Counted from the first letter of the stretch, positions 50,739 through 62,879 are shown. The stretch is 64,000 nucleotides of DNA from Tigriopus japonicus (GCA_010645155.1 CM021318.1:6568059-6632058); one strand, 5' to 3'. The notes: generated from the sequence alone by a model not told the origin. Numbers and translations: made by a program.

Positions 50739-51720
50739 AACCCAGTCCCTTTTTATAGACGTGATCCAACCCAAATCAAATGAGAAGATTCGCGAACCAG
50801 CGCGACACAAGAAAGAAAGAAACCCAGATTATTGATATTAAGCTGTTGAAACCTTTGAAATGACAAATGTTGCCGCCACAACAACCACTAAAAACCCTCA
50901 TGTTTGTGCGTGTGTCTGTGTGTGTCACCACTACCGATGTTTCTAAATCATCCTCTCCTTGAACTATTACTCTTACTATTCGCTGCAACCATTGCGTTAA
51001 TTGATGATATCTGTCTCTATCTTGTGTTGCTGTCAAAGTGAGAGCGGAGACCTCATGGCTGTGTTTTTCGAAATCTATTTCTGAAAGAGGTCTCCCTCCG
51101 AATCACAACCACACACGCGACACAAAATATCTATAAATATACCCACCAAAAACTGATTCAACAAGAGGAATAAATATGCGAAGAAAGATAATAATACGAA
51201 TAATTAATACTGCCCGTATCAACAACAACACACTTGACTGTCAAAAGATCCCCCCTCCCCCTGCCCAAAACAAACTCTCTCGGTTCCCATTGTTCTTAAC
51301 TATTCATGTCGCAAACAGAACCATCTTTCTCTCTTTACTGTTCCAAATACAGACCATTTTGGTTTCATTTCTGAATGGAGTCGCCGATTCACACAACTTG
51401 TTACTACTAAAAAACCTTTGAGAAGGAGACTTCAAATCACGTTGCTTCAAAACACTCCACAGACTGATCCGAGAACACTTGACGACTTGTTTAATTGCAT
51501 GGAGTGTTCAAAGCCCGCCCCCTCCGCCACACCCGCCCTTATTCATCCATTCATTACTATTATCATCATAATTCGCCTCGCAATTACCGATTTTCCTGCA
51601 CTTGATACAAAATCCATTTTGCCCCATCTTGAAAGAGCGATTTATTCAGCATGAATTATTATTGTCAACTGTTCATTAAAGAAAATATATAATTATAAAT
51701 AAACGACTCCGTAAAACAAG
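50739..51720 (+). other. spen: Spen 3' UTR
   Basis: Untranslated AT-rich sequence after the TAG. Candidate poly(A) hexamers are AATAAA at 51169-51174 and 51698-51703; the second probably marks the end. CA/TG-rich and pyrimidine-rich patches are present; no conserved structure recognised. Confidence 0.6.
51698..51703 (+). terminator. Distal polyadenylation signal of spen
   Basis: AATAAA about 960 bases after the stop codon. Beyond it the sequence passes into transposon-rich DNA. Confidence 0.5.
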
Positions 51721-51973
51721 GGCGGAACTGGATTTGATTTTTCTTGCCAGGGATTGAAGGTCGAAAGGAATAAGACTTGGAATATAATGGCAATGACAAG
51801 AATATATCGGATTACTCCGGGGATGACCTAGAATTTTAACATATTTAGATACCAAGAGAGCAGAGACAAGTATTCCAAGACATGTTGGGGTCAGACAAAT
51901 TGTTTCATCTCAAAGCAATTTACAAACATAATTGGTTGAAATATTATTATTGCATCGTTGGAATGGTACTCAG

Positions 51974-53858
51974 CAGGGTTGGTCGGGGGATCAACTTTTT
52001 CGATTTATCCCCTTTACCCAGGGATAAACGGGATAAATTAGGGGATTAACGGGATAAATGGGGGGATAAACGGGATAAACAGGATAAATGGGGGGATAAA
52101 CGGGATGAACCGGTGGATAAATGAAATAAAGCCAATTTTGTTCCGATTTTTGACATGCTTGAATAGTTTTTGGCATCCCTGAAAATGGCCGATCAAACTA
52201 AAGGTTTAATATAAATATTAATAAAAGACATTTCCAATATTTAACAGAAATAATTGTTATATATTATCAAACTAGAAAAACATGTAACATAAAGCCTACA
52301 ATTGACAGTACTTGTTGAGACGTGATGAAATTGAAGAAATCTTCCACAGCTGAAGATTATCAAGGTCAGAAAACTTCATGCTTAGTGAATGTAATAGAGA
52401 GACACAAAAATGAACTAATTTCTAGAAATACGGGTAATTTGTTTGATAAAGGAGGGAATCCCCTTTATCCCCGTTATTCCCTGGAGGAAAATCCCGTTAA
52501 TCCCAAAAAAACGGGACGCTTTATGGATGAGATAGTCTACCAACTAACCCTACAATATTCTAAAGACTGAATGAAAAGATTGGCCTTGTCAACAAACCTT
52601 TGGCTTGCCTCTGATTAGACGATTATCTCGGTGCCAAGAAGATGATTGGATGTCACAAACATGACAAGTGTGTCGATGTATTGCTTTAGAGAACAGTTTC
52701 AAATTGAGTCATAGTTGTCTGTTTGGCTTTAATATTGTCCCTGGCTAAGCTTGGGCAGAAATGAGTTTTAAAATTCATTTTTAAACTCTTAACTTGCATG
52801 TAATCTTTTCAATTTGGTTTGACATATTTTTTTTGTATTAGAATAGCAATTTTGAAAAGTGCATGCAGATTTGGGCTCTCTATGTGTATCTTCCCTTGCA
52901 CTCCCTTCGAAATGCAGGGCGACCAAAAATACGTCAGTGTTGCACATTGGCCATCATCAGTTTCATTAAATAAAAAGAGGAAAGATGTTACATAAGCGGT
53001 CACCCCAAGATCGTCTTGAAAAGAAGGAAAGGGTGTCATATTTCAGTGAAGTGGAAATATTTTTTGTCTAAAAATCTTCTTCATGAGCATGCATCTGAGA
53101 TGTGAGATCTAAACATAAGGCTGAAGGAATGAATTAACTTAACTTATTTTTATATCAAACTAAAGTGGAAAGTAATAAAACACGACTATCAATGTTCATT
53201 TCTGAAATGTTATAGTAAAGATGACACCTTCCTTGGCATATTTGGTGTTCTCCTGACAACCAATCACATTCTTGGCACCGAAATAATCGTCTAATCAGAG
53301 ACAAGCCAAAGATTTGTTGACATTGCCAATCTTTTATTAAAGTCTTTACAATATTCCTACAGAGCAGACAACCTTTATCAGATTGCAGCTGCAAATCTGC
53401 ATTTTGACTTCGGAAACACAAACAAATAAAAGCTAAAAACCTAGGAGTTTTCATTGTAGCATTGGAAATAATTTTTGTTAGGGACTTTATTGAAAAAAGT
53501 GAGATTTTGTGGGAAATATAGTGTTACGGAAATTTGTGAATAATTATAGAAATAAGGAAGAAATGCTTGAAATGTAGGAAAAATTGCTTTTAAGGTGGGA
53601 AAAAATGCTTGAAGAGTAAGAAAAAATTGCTTTTAAGGTAGGAAAAAATGCTTGAAGAGTAAGAAAAAATTGCTTTAAGGTAGGAAAAAATGCTTGAAAA
53701 GTAGGAAAAAAGCTTGAAAAATAGGAAAAAAGCTTGAAAAGTAAGAAAATCCCGTTTATCCCGTTTATCCCTTTTACTACTTGAAGGAAAATCCCGTTTA
53801 TCCCTCTAGGGATAAACGGGACTCTTTTTGGAGGGGATAATCCCCCCGACTAACCCTG
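51974..53858. mobile_element. Non-autonomous hAT element with perfect 8 bp target duplication
   Basis: A 1885 bp element. The left end is CAGGGTTGGTCGGGGGATCA; the right end, on the other strand, is CAGGGTTAGTCGGGGGGATT. GTACTCAG occurs immediately outside both ends (51966-51973 and 53859-53866), a perfect 8 bp duplication as made by hAT transposases. Near the left end (about 52019-52125) lie roughly ten copies of GGGATAAA/CGGGATAAAC; near the right end (53746-53822) the same motif lies in the opposite orientation, with further copies at 52455-52515. hAT transposases bind subterminal repeats, so these may be binding sites. The open frames inside are short and show no transposase core or BED finger. 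A ~42 bp tandem repeat lies at about 53560-53745. Confidence 0.88.
53560..53745. repeat. Tandem repeat inside the hAT element
   Basis: Repeating units of the form ATGCTTGAAGAGTAAGAAAA followed by ATTGCTTTTAAGGTAGG, spaced 32-43 bp. They decay into shorter GTAGGAAAAAAGCTTGAAAA units towards the right. Confidence 0.75.
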
Positions 53859-54187
53859 GTACTCAGGCACTTCTTTTGATATTAATATACATATAAATTA
53901 GATTGGAGATTTGATTCAAGACTTTGATTGCCAGTTGCGGGAAGTAACTAAGAATTGAAAGACTCAACCAGCTCTCAACAAATCTTTCCACGTGGATATC
54001 AGTCAGAAGATTGATTCTGTAAAGGTTCCTTTCTTTGAAGTTAAAATTCTTGATATATTGTTTATTGTTTGGACCACTCAAACATCATGATTGACGATAA
54101 AAGAGTATCGGTTTTAAATAAGAGAAAAAATGAACAGCGGAAGAGAGAGAGAAAAAAAAACCAACATCATCTTTCACTTTCTTGTCT

Positions 54188-54745
54188 TATTCATTGGTTA
54201 GCCAACAGTCTCTTGAACGCAGACGTTTTGTCAGCGGATCTCACAGTAGGTGGTAACTTATTCCAAATCCTGGTCATCCGAACGAAGAAGGAATGGTGTC
54301 TGAGTCTAGTCTTAGCAAGAGGTTCAAAGAGCGGTTGACTAGCTTTCCACCTGGTCTTCATTTGCGTGCTTTCCGCAAGTGCGAAGAAAGGGGGCGCATC
54401 TCCTAATGGAGTGATGGGTACATGGCCAGAACGCACTTTAAAAGTAAAAATCAAGTCCAATCGTTCACGCCTCTCTTCCAACGATTGGAGCGAAAGAATG
54501 GATAGGCGGTTTTCGTAGGGTAGGTCCCAGAGGTTTTTAACCAACTTTGTAGCTCTTCTCTGAACCTTTTCGATCATTTTGCGTCACCGCGGTTAATGGG
54601 ATTCCAAATTTGCGATGAAAACTCGAGAAGTGGACGCACGTATGTTTTGAATAGTCCCATAAAAATTTTTGGATCCCTGGATAAGAAATGACGCCGGATC
54701 ATTCCCAACACTTTGTTCGACTTTAAAATTAGGCTTGCACAATGG
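54188..54745 (-). pseudogene. LINE (non-LTR retrotransposon) polyprotein fragment, frameshifted
   Basis: On the minus strand the sequence encodes the part after the reverse transcriptase core: ASLILKSNKVLGMIRR, GLFKTYVRPLLEF and SSQIWNPINRGD in one frame, then after a one-base shift near 54575 IEKVQRRATKLVKNLWDLPY to a TGA just past 54191. The order is typical of Jockey/CR1-type LINEs. The copy lacks endonuclease and catalytic RT parts, is frameshifted and shows no clear poly(A) tail on its 3' side, so it is dead. Confidence 0.82.
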
Positions 54746-54984
54746 CCACTGAATGTTAATCAATATATACTAATTTCCTTTACCATCAATAACCAACTGC
54801 AAAGAACCTATTGCAAGACTTATAAAGTTCAATCATGTTATCGCTAAAGCATCACTATTTCGAAAGGTGAAGTGTTAATGGGCTGGAAAGGTAGAAATGT
54901 CTGGAGTTAGAAAAAACGTGGTTTTAGTATTGATTTGTCTTCATTGTTTGTTGTGAGCGTTAACTACTTTAACTACTATGTATA

Positions 54985-56957
54985 CACGGTGCTTAGCTGT
55001 GCTCTAGGAAAGTGTTTCTCAAATGCCAAGACTTCCAATTACGATTTTTGATGTCAAAGTGTCATAATGAAAAAATTTTGTGAATACGGACATATTAAAA
55101 GTAGCTCAAATAACTATATTAACTCACTTAAAACCATTAAAACCAATATATTTTCCCAAACCATATTAATAGATATTGAGAGGGTCTTTAGTTATGAGTT
55201 GATACGAAATTTGATCAATATCTATTGAACAGATTAATAACTATCCTTACTTGAAGACTTTAAAATGCATCTAATTATACCATGAAATGCTCCGGCTGTA
55301 TGTTGCAGCAATTGCCAAGAAAAATAATGTACATTTTCGATGTCGCAAAAATAAATGATAATTTTTCGTTTCTCTATGATATTTGTCTAGTTTGTGAGAT
55401 TGATATATAATGTAACTTAAAACTAACTTATAAGGTATATTTTTGGATTCTTTTTTCTTTGGTACTTTTATCAAACATTGTAAGACGTAAGGTCAAATTT
55501 TCGCAAAATTCCAATGCAAACTGTTTGTTGCAAATATTGCACTTTTTGAGCCAAAAATTTACGTTGTACTAAAAGTTTATTTTTCAAGTATGCGCAGATC
55601 ACCAATAACTTTTAAATTTATGTAATTCTACCTTATCAAAGATGATTTCCGAAAATCTCATTAAAAAGTAAACACTTCAAGTCAGTTTTAAGTTATATTA
55701 TATATCAATCTAATATGGGAGGAATGCACCCACTTACATCAACAATGTCCTATCACCTATTCCATCGGAGAGTTCAGTGAAAGATCTGGGAGTTATAATA
55801 CAAAATAATGGCAAATTCAACGAGCACATCCAATGTAAAGTGACCAAGGCGTACCAGATGTGCGGCTGGATCTACCGCACATTTAAGGCAAGAGACATTA
55901 CCACCATGAAAACCCTTTATAAATCAATAGTCCAGCCCCATTTGGAATATGCCTCCCCCATTTGGGCTCCGATTACGGCGGAAGATTTAAACAAAATAGA
56001 AGGAGTACAACGAAGTTTCACGAGAGCAATCAGTGGAATGAGCCTCTTGAATTATTGGGAAAGGCTCAAACACCTTGGATTAAACAGTGTTCAACGACGT
56101 TACGAACGTTATCAGATCCTCTATGTGTTTAAATGCCTACATGATTTGTGTCCTAATCCAAGGATAAAGTTTAGTGTCAGCGACAGAAGTGGGATTAATG
56201 AAGGACGTCAAGTTTAAGTTCAGCCCCTCGGATAAACAACTTGTTAAAACTTTGAAATCGTCTTCTGTACTGAACAGAGGGCCGATGTTATACAATGTAT
56301 TGCCTTGTTCTATCAGACAATTCTACAAATTAGATGACCCTTTGTTAAATTTTAAGCGAGATTTAGATTGTTTCATGTCAACTTTTCCGGACCAACCTTA
56401 CATGCAAGGTTGCCCTAGAGCAGCAAATTCTACCAAATTGACTGACCAAATATTTTATCGTATGGACACAAAATGACTTGTAGGGAAAACATTCCCTTGC
56501 ATCGGTTAAAAACCCGCGAACAAAGCCAGGTAAAAAAAAAAAAATCTTACAATCAAGACAGAATCATAGGGAAATGAAAAATTATCAGTTATTTTTGCGA
56601 CATCGAAAATGTAAATTATTTTTCTTGGCAATCGCTGCAACATATAGCCGGAGCATTTCATGGCATAATTAGATGCATTTTAAAGACTTCAAGTAATGAT
56701 AGTTATTAATCTGCTCAATAGGTATTGATCAAATTTTGTATCAACTCATAACTAAGGACCTTCTTAATATCTATTAATATGGTTTGGGAAAATATATTGG
56801 TTTTGATGGTTTTCATTGAATTAATATAGTTATTTGAGCTACTTTTAATATGTATGTATTCACAAGATATCTTCATTATGACACTGTGACATTAAAAATC
56901 GTAATTGGAAGCCTTGGTATTTGAGCAAACACTTAAACAGAAATTTCAACCACCGTG
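54985..56957. mobile_element. Fold-back element with ~400 bp inverted arms and Tc1/mariner-type ends
   Basis: The left arm (54985 to about 55436) and right arm (about 55681-55711 plus 56545-56957) are inverted copies of each other, about 90% identical by eye. The tips read CACGGTG on each strand and are flanked by TA (54983-54984, 56958-56959). The unique centre, about 55437-55680, has no gene. The right arm is split by a LINE insertion at about 55712-56544. Short CACGGTGGTTGAAATTTC-type tips and the TA target suggest Tc1/mariner. The long arms are those of a non-autonomous, fold-back derivative. Confidence 0.82.
55712..56544 (+). pseudogene. 5'-truncated LINE insertion with poly(A) tail, frameshifted
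   Basis: Encodes the region downstream of the reverse transcriptase core of a non-LTR retrotransposon: SSVKDLGVIIQNNGKFNEHI, LYKSIVQPHLEYASPIWAPI, LNKIEGVQRSFTRAISG, then YWERLKHLGLNSVQRRYERY. A frame change near 56190-56215 moves the frame to VLNRGPMLYNVLPCSI and on to a stop at about 56474. An A-run of 13 bases ends the insertion at about 56531-56543. AATCT occurs at both junctions and may be the target duplication. Differs from the minus-strand fragment at 54188-54745, so it belongs to another LINE lineage. Dead copy. Confidence 0.83.
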
Positions 56958-57049
56958 TATACTGATGAGTTGGAAGCTTACTGATCTTTATTTAGAGAGC
57001 GATATAGCTAAGTAGATAGAGAGATAAGAGAAGAACTCTTCATCTAGTG

Positions 57050-57275
57050 CAGGGGTCGGTAACCGCTTTTGGGTCTGGTCCCACCAAATTTGTTTAAATG
57101 ATATCAGGGCCCCACCAAACAGACATTGGTAGGTTCAGGGGCCCACAATTGAATGATCAAAGAGCTTTGGGCCCACGAGTACAGTACTATGCATGTCTCG
57201 TGGGCCCACATTTGGACTTTCCCCATAGCTCCTGGGCCCTCATGTGGGCCGCGGCCCAACGGTTGCCGACCCTTG
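57050..57275. mobile_element. hAT-like MITE, GGGCCC-rich
   Basis: The left end CAGGGGTCGGTAACCGCTTT and the right end (opposite strand CAAGGGTCGGCAACCGTTGG) form inverted repeats of the CAGGGGTCGGYAACC type common in hAT MITEs. The interior is rich in GGGCCCAC and can fold: GGGCCCACGAG near 57168 pairs with CTCGTGGGCCC near 57198. No clear 8 bp duplication remains at the flanks. Confidence 0.65.
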
Positions 57276-58899
57276 ATGTTTACGGTCAATGCACAAGTTT
57301 GTGCATGTCAGAAATACTTCAAATCAAATAAACATCCTCACGCAGGATCTTCTGAAACTAAACTTGAGAATGTTTTTGTGGAACGGATCAGTAATATTAC
57401 CATTTTTCAGTTTACTTAATGATTCCCTCCACATTTCACCATTTATCATTTTACATTCAGAGTGTACTTGATCACCTATTCTCATTAACCTCAAAAATGT
57501 CTTTTTAGTGGATGGAGAAAGAAGCTATTGTAATGCACATAAAAAGTGAAAAAGGCCTACAATCATTTTTATATACTCATATTTTTGAGATTTGGTAGCC
57601 TGAAAGTTCACGACAAGTCTAAGAAAGATGAAGCAAATCAAGATGAAACAGAAACACAAAGAATGCATACTATTACTAACCTACTAACTGAATATTGGCC
57701 TCCATTGGAAAAATAACGTTTTTTCCTCCTCCCATCGACATGTACAAGGCTATTTGCGTGCAGCTATTAGGAGCTATTAATTTGATAAAAAATAGTGAGA
57801 GCATATTCAAACATTTGGAATCACATCTAGGAATTGGTGTGGTATGACGTAGCCTCATGTGAAGAAGCATGTACAAAATTGATTTTCGACCATATTAGCC
57901 GAGATATCAGCTTTCGTTGGAAAACATCTTTGAAACATGTTAAAGCGCTGGAACCTTGAAATGGAATCCTGCACAAGTAATAACAAGTAATTGCATCCAT
58001 TGCAATCGTTCAAGTCATCAATTGACATATTTTGGGGGTTCAAGAGTCTTACGGTTAAAATGTAAGGTGGGTAGAGTATGTTCTCATTCAAATAAGATCA
58101 AACAAATCGGTCGTGGTTTTCTCTCTCTTGGATTTTGATCCCTTAGTTCAAATGTGAAAAATCCCCAGAGGTATGGAAGAAAAAAGTCATCCAAATTTGG
58201 CCGTTTTTTATACTAGTGGGTTTGGTTTTTCCGCCCAATTTTTGAAAGTCTTGTCTTTATGTCAATAGAGCAACTTGATTGAAGCTTGTAAATCTACCAA
58301 AAGAGGGCATTGAAGACGAGACCAGAACAACTCTCCAAAAACATTTTTTGCCTTTTAGCGCAGTCTTTCGGCAAAGTTGCAAGCTTGCATTCCGAAAAAA
58401 GTAATCGACTTCAATTACAATAACATGTCAATTAAAAGACAATTATTTTTCCTTCTCTTTCCCGTTTTTGCCTTGTCAACGATAAAAGATATACAGATCT
58501 ACCATATTTAAGGAGAGATGCACCAAGTATCATGAAAGAGTGCTTTACCAAATCCAAAAGCTTTTGAACGGGCAAAAATATCAAAAAAAATCTATGCCAT
58601 CAATCACAAGGCATATTTTTCTGCTTCTGAAAATGTCAACTTTCGATGTAGGACGATTTTTCAAAACTTTTTTAAGCACTTCGTTGGTGTTTACCCTTGA
58701 TTGTGAAAGGCACAACATCATGGCCAAAAGCCAAATGGTTTGAAAGTAATTAAATATTACAGCTTGGGAGTGTATTTCAATGTGACTTCTTTGTTAGTGG
58801 CATCACATTGACATCAAAATTGATGATAAAAATAGTTGTTTCCCAAATGAAAACTGATAAATTTATGTTTATGTTTAATTTATGGTAGTAAGATTTTCA

Positions 58900-59051
58900 G
58901 GTAATGTATAATTGAAAATTCGTTAATTACATGGCCAACAAAAGTAATGAATTCCAATTTCTTGGCCCAAAAATATAACTGATTACACTTGCATGTATAT
59001 GTAATTGAAATTATGTAATCATTATTGCATTGCAATTACTTCCCATCCCTG
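58900..59051. mobile_element. End of a hAT-like element rich in GTAATT motifs
   Basis: Read on the minus strand it begins CAGGGATGGGAAGTAATTGC, a hAT-like terminus, followed by repeated GTAATT/AATTAC motifs. The opposite end was not located, so length and target duplication are unknown. Confidence 0.4.
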
Positions 59052-59359
59052 AAAACTACCAAGGCAAGGGAAAACTAGAGCAAAAACCAGATTTTTTATT
59101 CAAGAGATGCGACCTCTTGCGGGCGCAAGCGTTCAGACCCAAGAAACCAAATTTCACTAAAATAGCGTTGAATTATATTCATTTTTCGACCATTAGGAGT
59201 TGTCTAATTGTGTCAATGACTTTTTTTAAATGAGTACCACTCCAAGATTAAACAGTTGATAATGTTTTATCAACAGATCTGAATCCTAAACAATTGAAGA
59301 ATTTGGTGTTAAGTGCATCCAGTTTGTCCATTTTTGAATATTTTTTGATGTTTCAGCGC

Positions 59360-59460
59360 ATAGAATAATTATTTGAGCTAGTTTAAAATGCACACCTTAA
59401 CAAAATATCTTCATTATGATACTCCATGAATAATGGCATTTAAAATCTTGAAACACATTC
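59360..59460. repeat. Partial third copy of the fold-back arm
   Basis: TTATTTGAGCTAGTTTAAAA and AAAATATCTTCATTATGATA correspond in the same order to TTATTTGAGCTACTTTTAAT and AAGATATCTTCATTATGACA of the arm at 56830-56885. It is a diverged solo piece of the same family. Confidence 0.6.
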
Positions 59461-60321
59461 ATTAAGCAAAGCCAATTTCATCATTTATTAGCCATCAAAT
59501 AGCGGAAATTTTGATGGCTACAAGAAACTCCATTGGTATTTTTGCATTTAATAATAAACCACTTTTGTACGTTGTTTCTTTCAAGATTGAGAAAAACGTA
59601 ACATAATTAAATGTTGCACTTTTACGCCAGAGTTCCACCTTATACAACCTCTAACGTTTTTGTTTATACAAATTTTTCGATGCAGTTTCATGACAAAACA
59701 ACCTTTTCTTTGTCTTAAAAACCCTATGTTTTGTATAATAACACCACCCTCACGGCAGAAAGTGCCACTACCAATTTTATTCCAACACTTAACCAAAAAC
59801 AGGTTGCTTAATTAGGGAAAAAATGTTTGAATGCTGAATCTTTTTCTGATATGTGGTCCCTGAAACAGGGATAACCTATATAATAGTATTAATATACTGG
59901 ATACGAACTCGCGGAATTTCTCCGGCACGCAACCTCCGGTATGAGGCCGAGATTCGTAAACAAGAAATACAAACGGCCATGTTGGGAGCGGAAAATCAAA
60001 CGGAAATCGACCAAAATTCCAAAAGATAGTGCGCCAATCGGTGTTCCCTGTGTTTCAAGCGAGTCCAGCCAAGTCCTAGCCTTGGTAAAGGTCAACCCCA
60101 GGCCCCAAAATCAGTCCGATGTTGGTGTTTCAAAGACATCCAAGTTCAGCCATGAACGAGTGAATGAAAGAGTGAATAATTGATTGATGGATGACATCAA
60201 GTGCGAATGAACCCGCAAGGTGTCTTTTCTACAATATGACAGTCGAGTGATCAAATGAAATCTGATGACTAGGTTACGTGTTACAATCTGTGGAAGTGAT
60301 AGCCCAAACTAAAGCTAATAG

Positions 60322-60895
60322 AACGAATATAGACCTGAATCCGAGCGCAAATTCCTCGTGAAAAAGGATTAAGAACCAACTTTCGCCCGTACCAAAACGG
60401 GCAGTTTCTTTACGCACATCCAATACACAACTTGAACAACAAAGAATATCTTACGATTACTTGAATTATCAACAACAAAATAACGTTTTTTTCTGAGCTC
60501 ATCTCTTATCTGACTTGAACGTCTTATTAGTATCTTTGAACTTACAATTGAACCCATCCATCAATATTTAAGGTATTATCCTGAACTTAATTAACACATG
60601 CCAAACTTTGCATGAAATCAAGGTTGTTATAGGTTGTGTCACCTTGGCATAATTTAATGTTCTATAAATGATGGTCCATTTTTTGAATTTCTTTTATTGT
60701 ATGGTTGTGTTTTATTATAGTTCAGGATAATAAGGACAGGTAAGATATTCTTAAGTTGTTCAAGTTGTGTGATGGACGAGTGCGATAACACTCCCCGTTT
60801 TGATCCGGGTGAGAGTATTTGGGGAAAGTTGGTTCTTAATCCCTTTTCAAGAGGAATTTGCGTTCGGATTAAGGTCCATATAGAACAAAGAAAGA
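60322..60895. mobile_element. Second fold-back repeat, ~160 bp arms
   Basis: The left arm (about 60322-60475) and right arm (about 60720-60895) are inverted copies. Left AAGGATTAAGAACCAACTTT matches the opposite strand of right GGGATTAAGAACCAACTTTC. Left ATACACAACTTGAACAACAA and AGAATATCTTAC match right ATCACACAACTTGAACAACTT and AGAATATCTTAC. The 240 bp between them has no gene. Ends and target duplication were not resolved. Confidence 0.65.
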
Positions 60896-62150
60896 AAAAG
60901 TCCTCAGTGTCAAGAATTTGATCAAATGAAGAACAAATTAAGATGACTTTGAAACCTATCAGGTGGACCTACTAGCAATGAATGGATGGGCTCAATATTT
61001 TGATCTGCCTTTCGAGTCAGTCAGCCCAAATTGGTGATCTGACAGTCTAACCCGGATTACATGGACCCTCTCAAAGTCTTTAGAATGAAATGCTCCCATC
61101 AAGATTGAATTGTGTGGATTTTTTCAATCTGATTGTCAATTCCTGGACAAGGGGATCTAAGAAGACCAATCAAACCTTATCAAGCCTGTAGAGCCTATCC
61201 CTGCAATGATAAGACATGATCCTCTGGTCCTGAAGGACCCTTAGCCCCAGTCCTGCGTGGTCCTGACCTTCTTGAGCCCCAAGACTTGAAAAAATTTCAA
61301 TCAAATCCACAATCAAGGATTTAATCCCCACGTTTTTCACTCATTTTGTCTCAAGGACGTTGTGATTCCCTTTGTTCCTATTCCAATCCGGATCAGATGG
61401 TTGATCTGATCCAGAACCCTCGAAAGTGCCCTTCAATAGTTATAGTCAACAACATCTCCGACTTGGACTCCATCTTGTTTCAAAATGAGACCATTCTTGT
61501 TCTTTCATTTTCCTATGGAAATGGTTTCATTGTGGAGGTGTTGAAGAGAATGGAAGATGATTAACACTCCAGATACCACCGCAGATACTTCTGTTGAGCA
61601 TTGTTTCACTGAAATTGGACTAATGGGTGAAGCAAGATTCCATCTACGTATTTTCCTCATTTTTATGGGGACTAAAATCCTTTGGAGAGTTGAATGTCTA
61701 AAGTTCATGAGACGAGTAAAAAGAGTGCTGGGACTTCTAAAATCAAGGTGAAGAACATCCAGTCCACAAATATTAACACAAAAAGTTTGACTGAATTCTT
61801 TCAAGACACATGTTCAACAGTTTTAGCAGTTAATAAGGAATAAATGACGTTGTGTCAAAATAAAGCCTCGGCCTCATACCATTTTTTTCAAAAATCGGAG
61901 TTCGTGTCCACCCCTTTCAGGGGTTCCTGCCTGAAATAACAATTGACTGGAAAGTCACTATACTTATAAGACCCAAAATTGCAACCTGATTTTGAAGTTC
62001 TCAGCATGCACTGGACACAGCAGACCAGAAATTTTAGGTCGGTTACTGAGAGCACTAACTAAAGTATCTCGATTAAAAATATTGCTCATTGGTAGTTTCA
62101 ACACAAGTTGGCTCTTAAACACAACTGATGTTGTTAGACTTTACTTGTGC
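60896..62150. other. Intergenic, no gene seen
   Basis: Short open frames only, none with recognisable motifs, and no clear repeat structure. Confidence 0.5.
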
Positions 62151-62540
62151 AGGGTTATTTTACCGAGTGTTTCAAAAGAAACGGAACACCTAATTCTATT
62201 GTCTATAACTCGTGATAGAAAAATATATATAGACCTCATCTTCATTGGATACGATTTACCAAACACTTGGCTTGAAGAGTCAGAAAAAGCAATTTCACCC
62301 AAGTTCAATATTTGAGCGACGGCGATTTTTCTCGCAAAGGCCCATTTTTGAAAGCAGGGCGTTTAAGACTCCGATTTTTTGGTTCGTCTAAAATGAAATA
62401 TAGGGCGTCATAAAGCGAATAAAATCATATGTATCTGAAAAATTGTTTTCTGCCGAATCTTTTTAAGCTTTGTAATTTTTTTGTCAGATCAACTATTTCC
62501 AAGTTACGGGTGTGATTTCCTGTTCCGTTTTCTATGCATC
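62150..62540. mobile_element. mariner-type dispersed repeat (copy B)
   Basis: TTTCAAAAGAAACGGAACAC then CTATAACTCGTGATAG match the repeat near 2513-2590. The right part, on the opposite strand, reads AGAAAACGGAACAGGAAATC then CGTAACTTGGAAATAGTTGA, an inverted counterpart. This gives a MITE-like unit of about 350-390 bp with diverged ends. Confidence 0.5.
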
Positions 62541-62879
62541 ATCCGGTAACTTCGTTTTGGTATGCTCGAGCTTTTGAGTTAGTGCACTTAACATACGACC
62601 CTTGTTGTCACTATCCTAAAAAGCTACACAAATGTTTTATTTTGATAGTTCCATTTCACGACTCCAGTCCAGTGTCCCATGCCCAACACAGAACTACTCT
62701 AACCACAATAACGACGCACTAATAGTGAAAATAGTGAAACAATACCCCTAAAAAGGAAACATGTTGAGGTATACATACGGATAACAAGTTTTAGTTCAAT
62801 AGATAACATTGACTAGCCGTTTTGTGTTCTCAAAAAGTGTGTTTTTAAGACTTATTAAAATAAATCCTCCACCTCCACC

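Larger units (their letters stand above)
57276..60310. other. Intergenic, AT-rich, no gene seen
   Basis: Nothing codes convincingly. Two pieces are recognisable: a hAT-like end at about 58900-59051 and a partial copy of the fold-back arm at 59360-59460. The rest is unassigned. Confidence 0.5.

Noticed and set aside
53155..53454. Cys-containing minus-strand open frame inside the hAT element, considered as a transposase zinc finger
   Set aside because: Cys/His spacing does not fit a BED finger and no transposase core follows.
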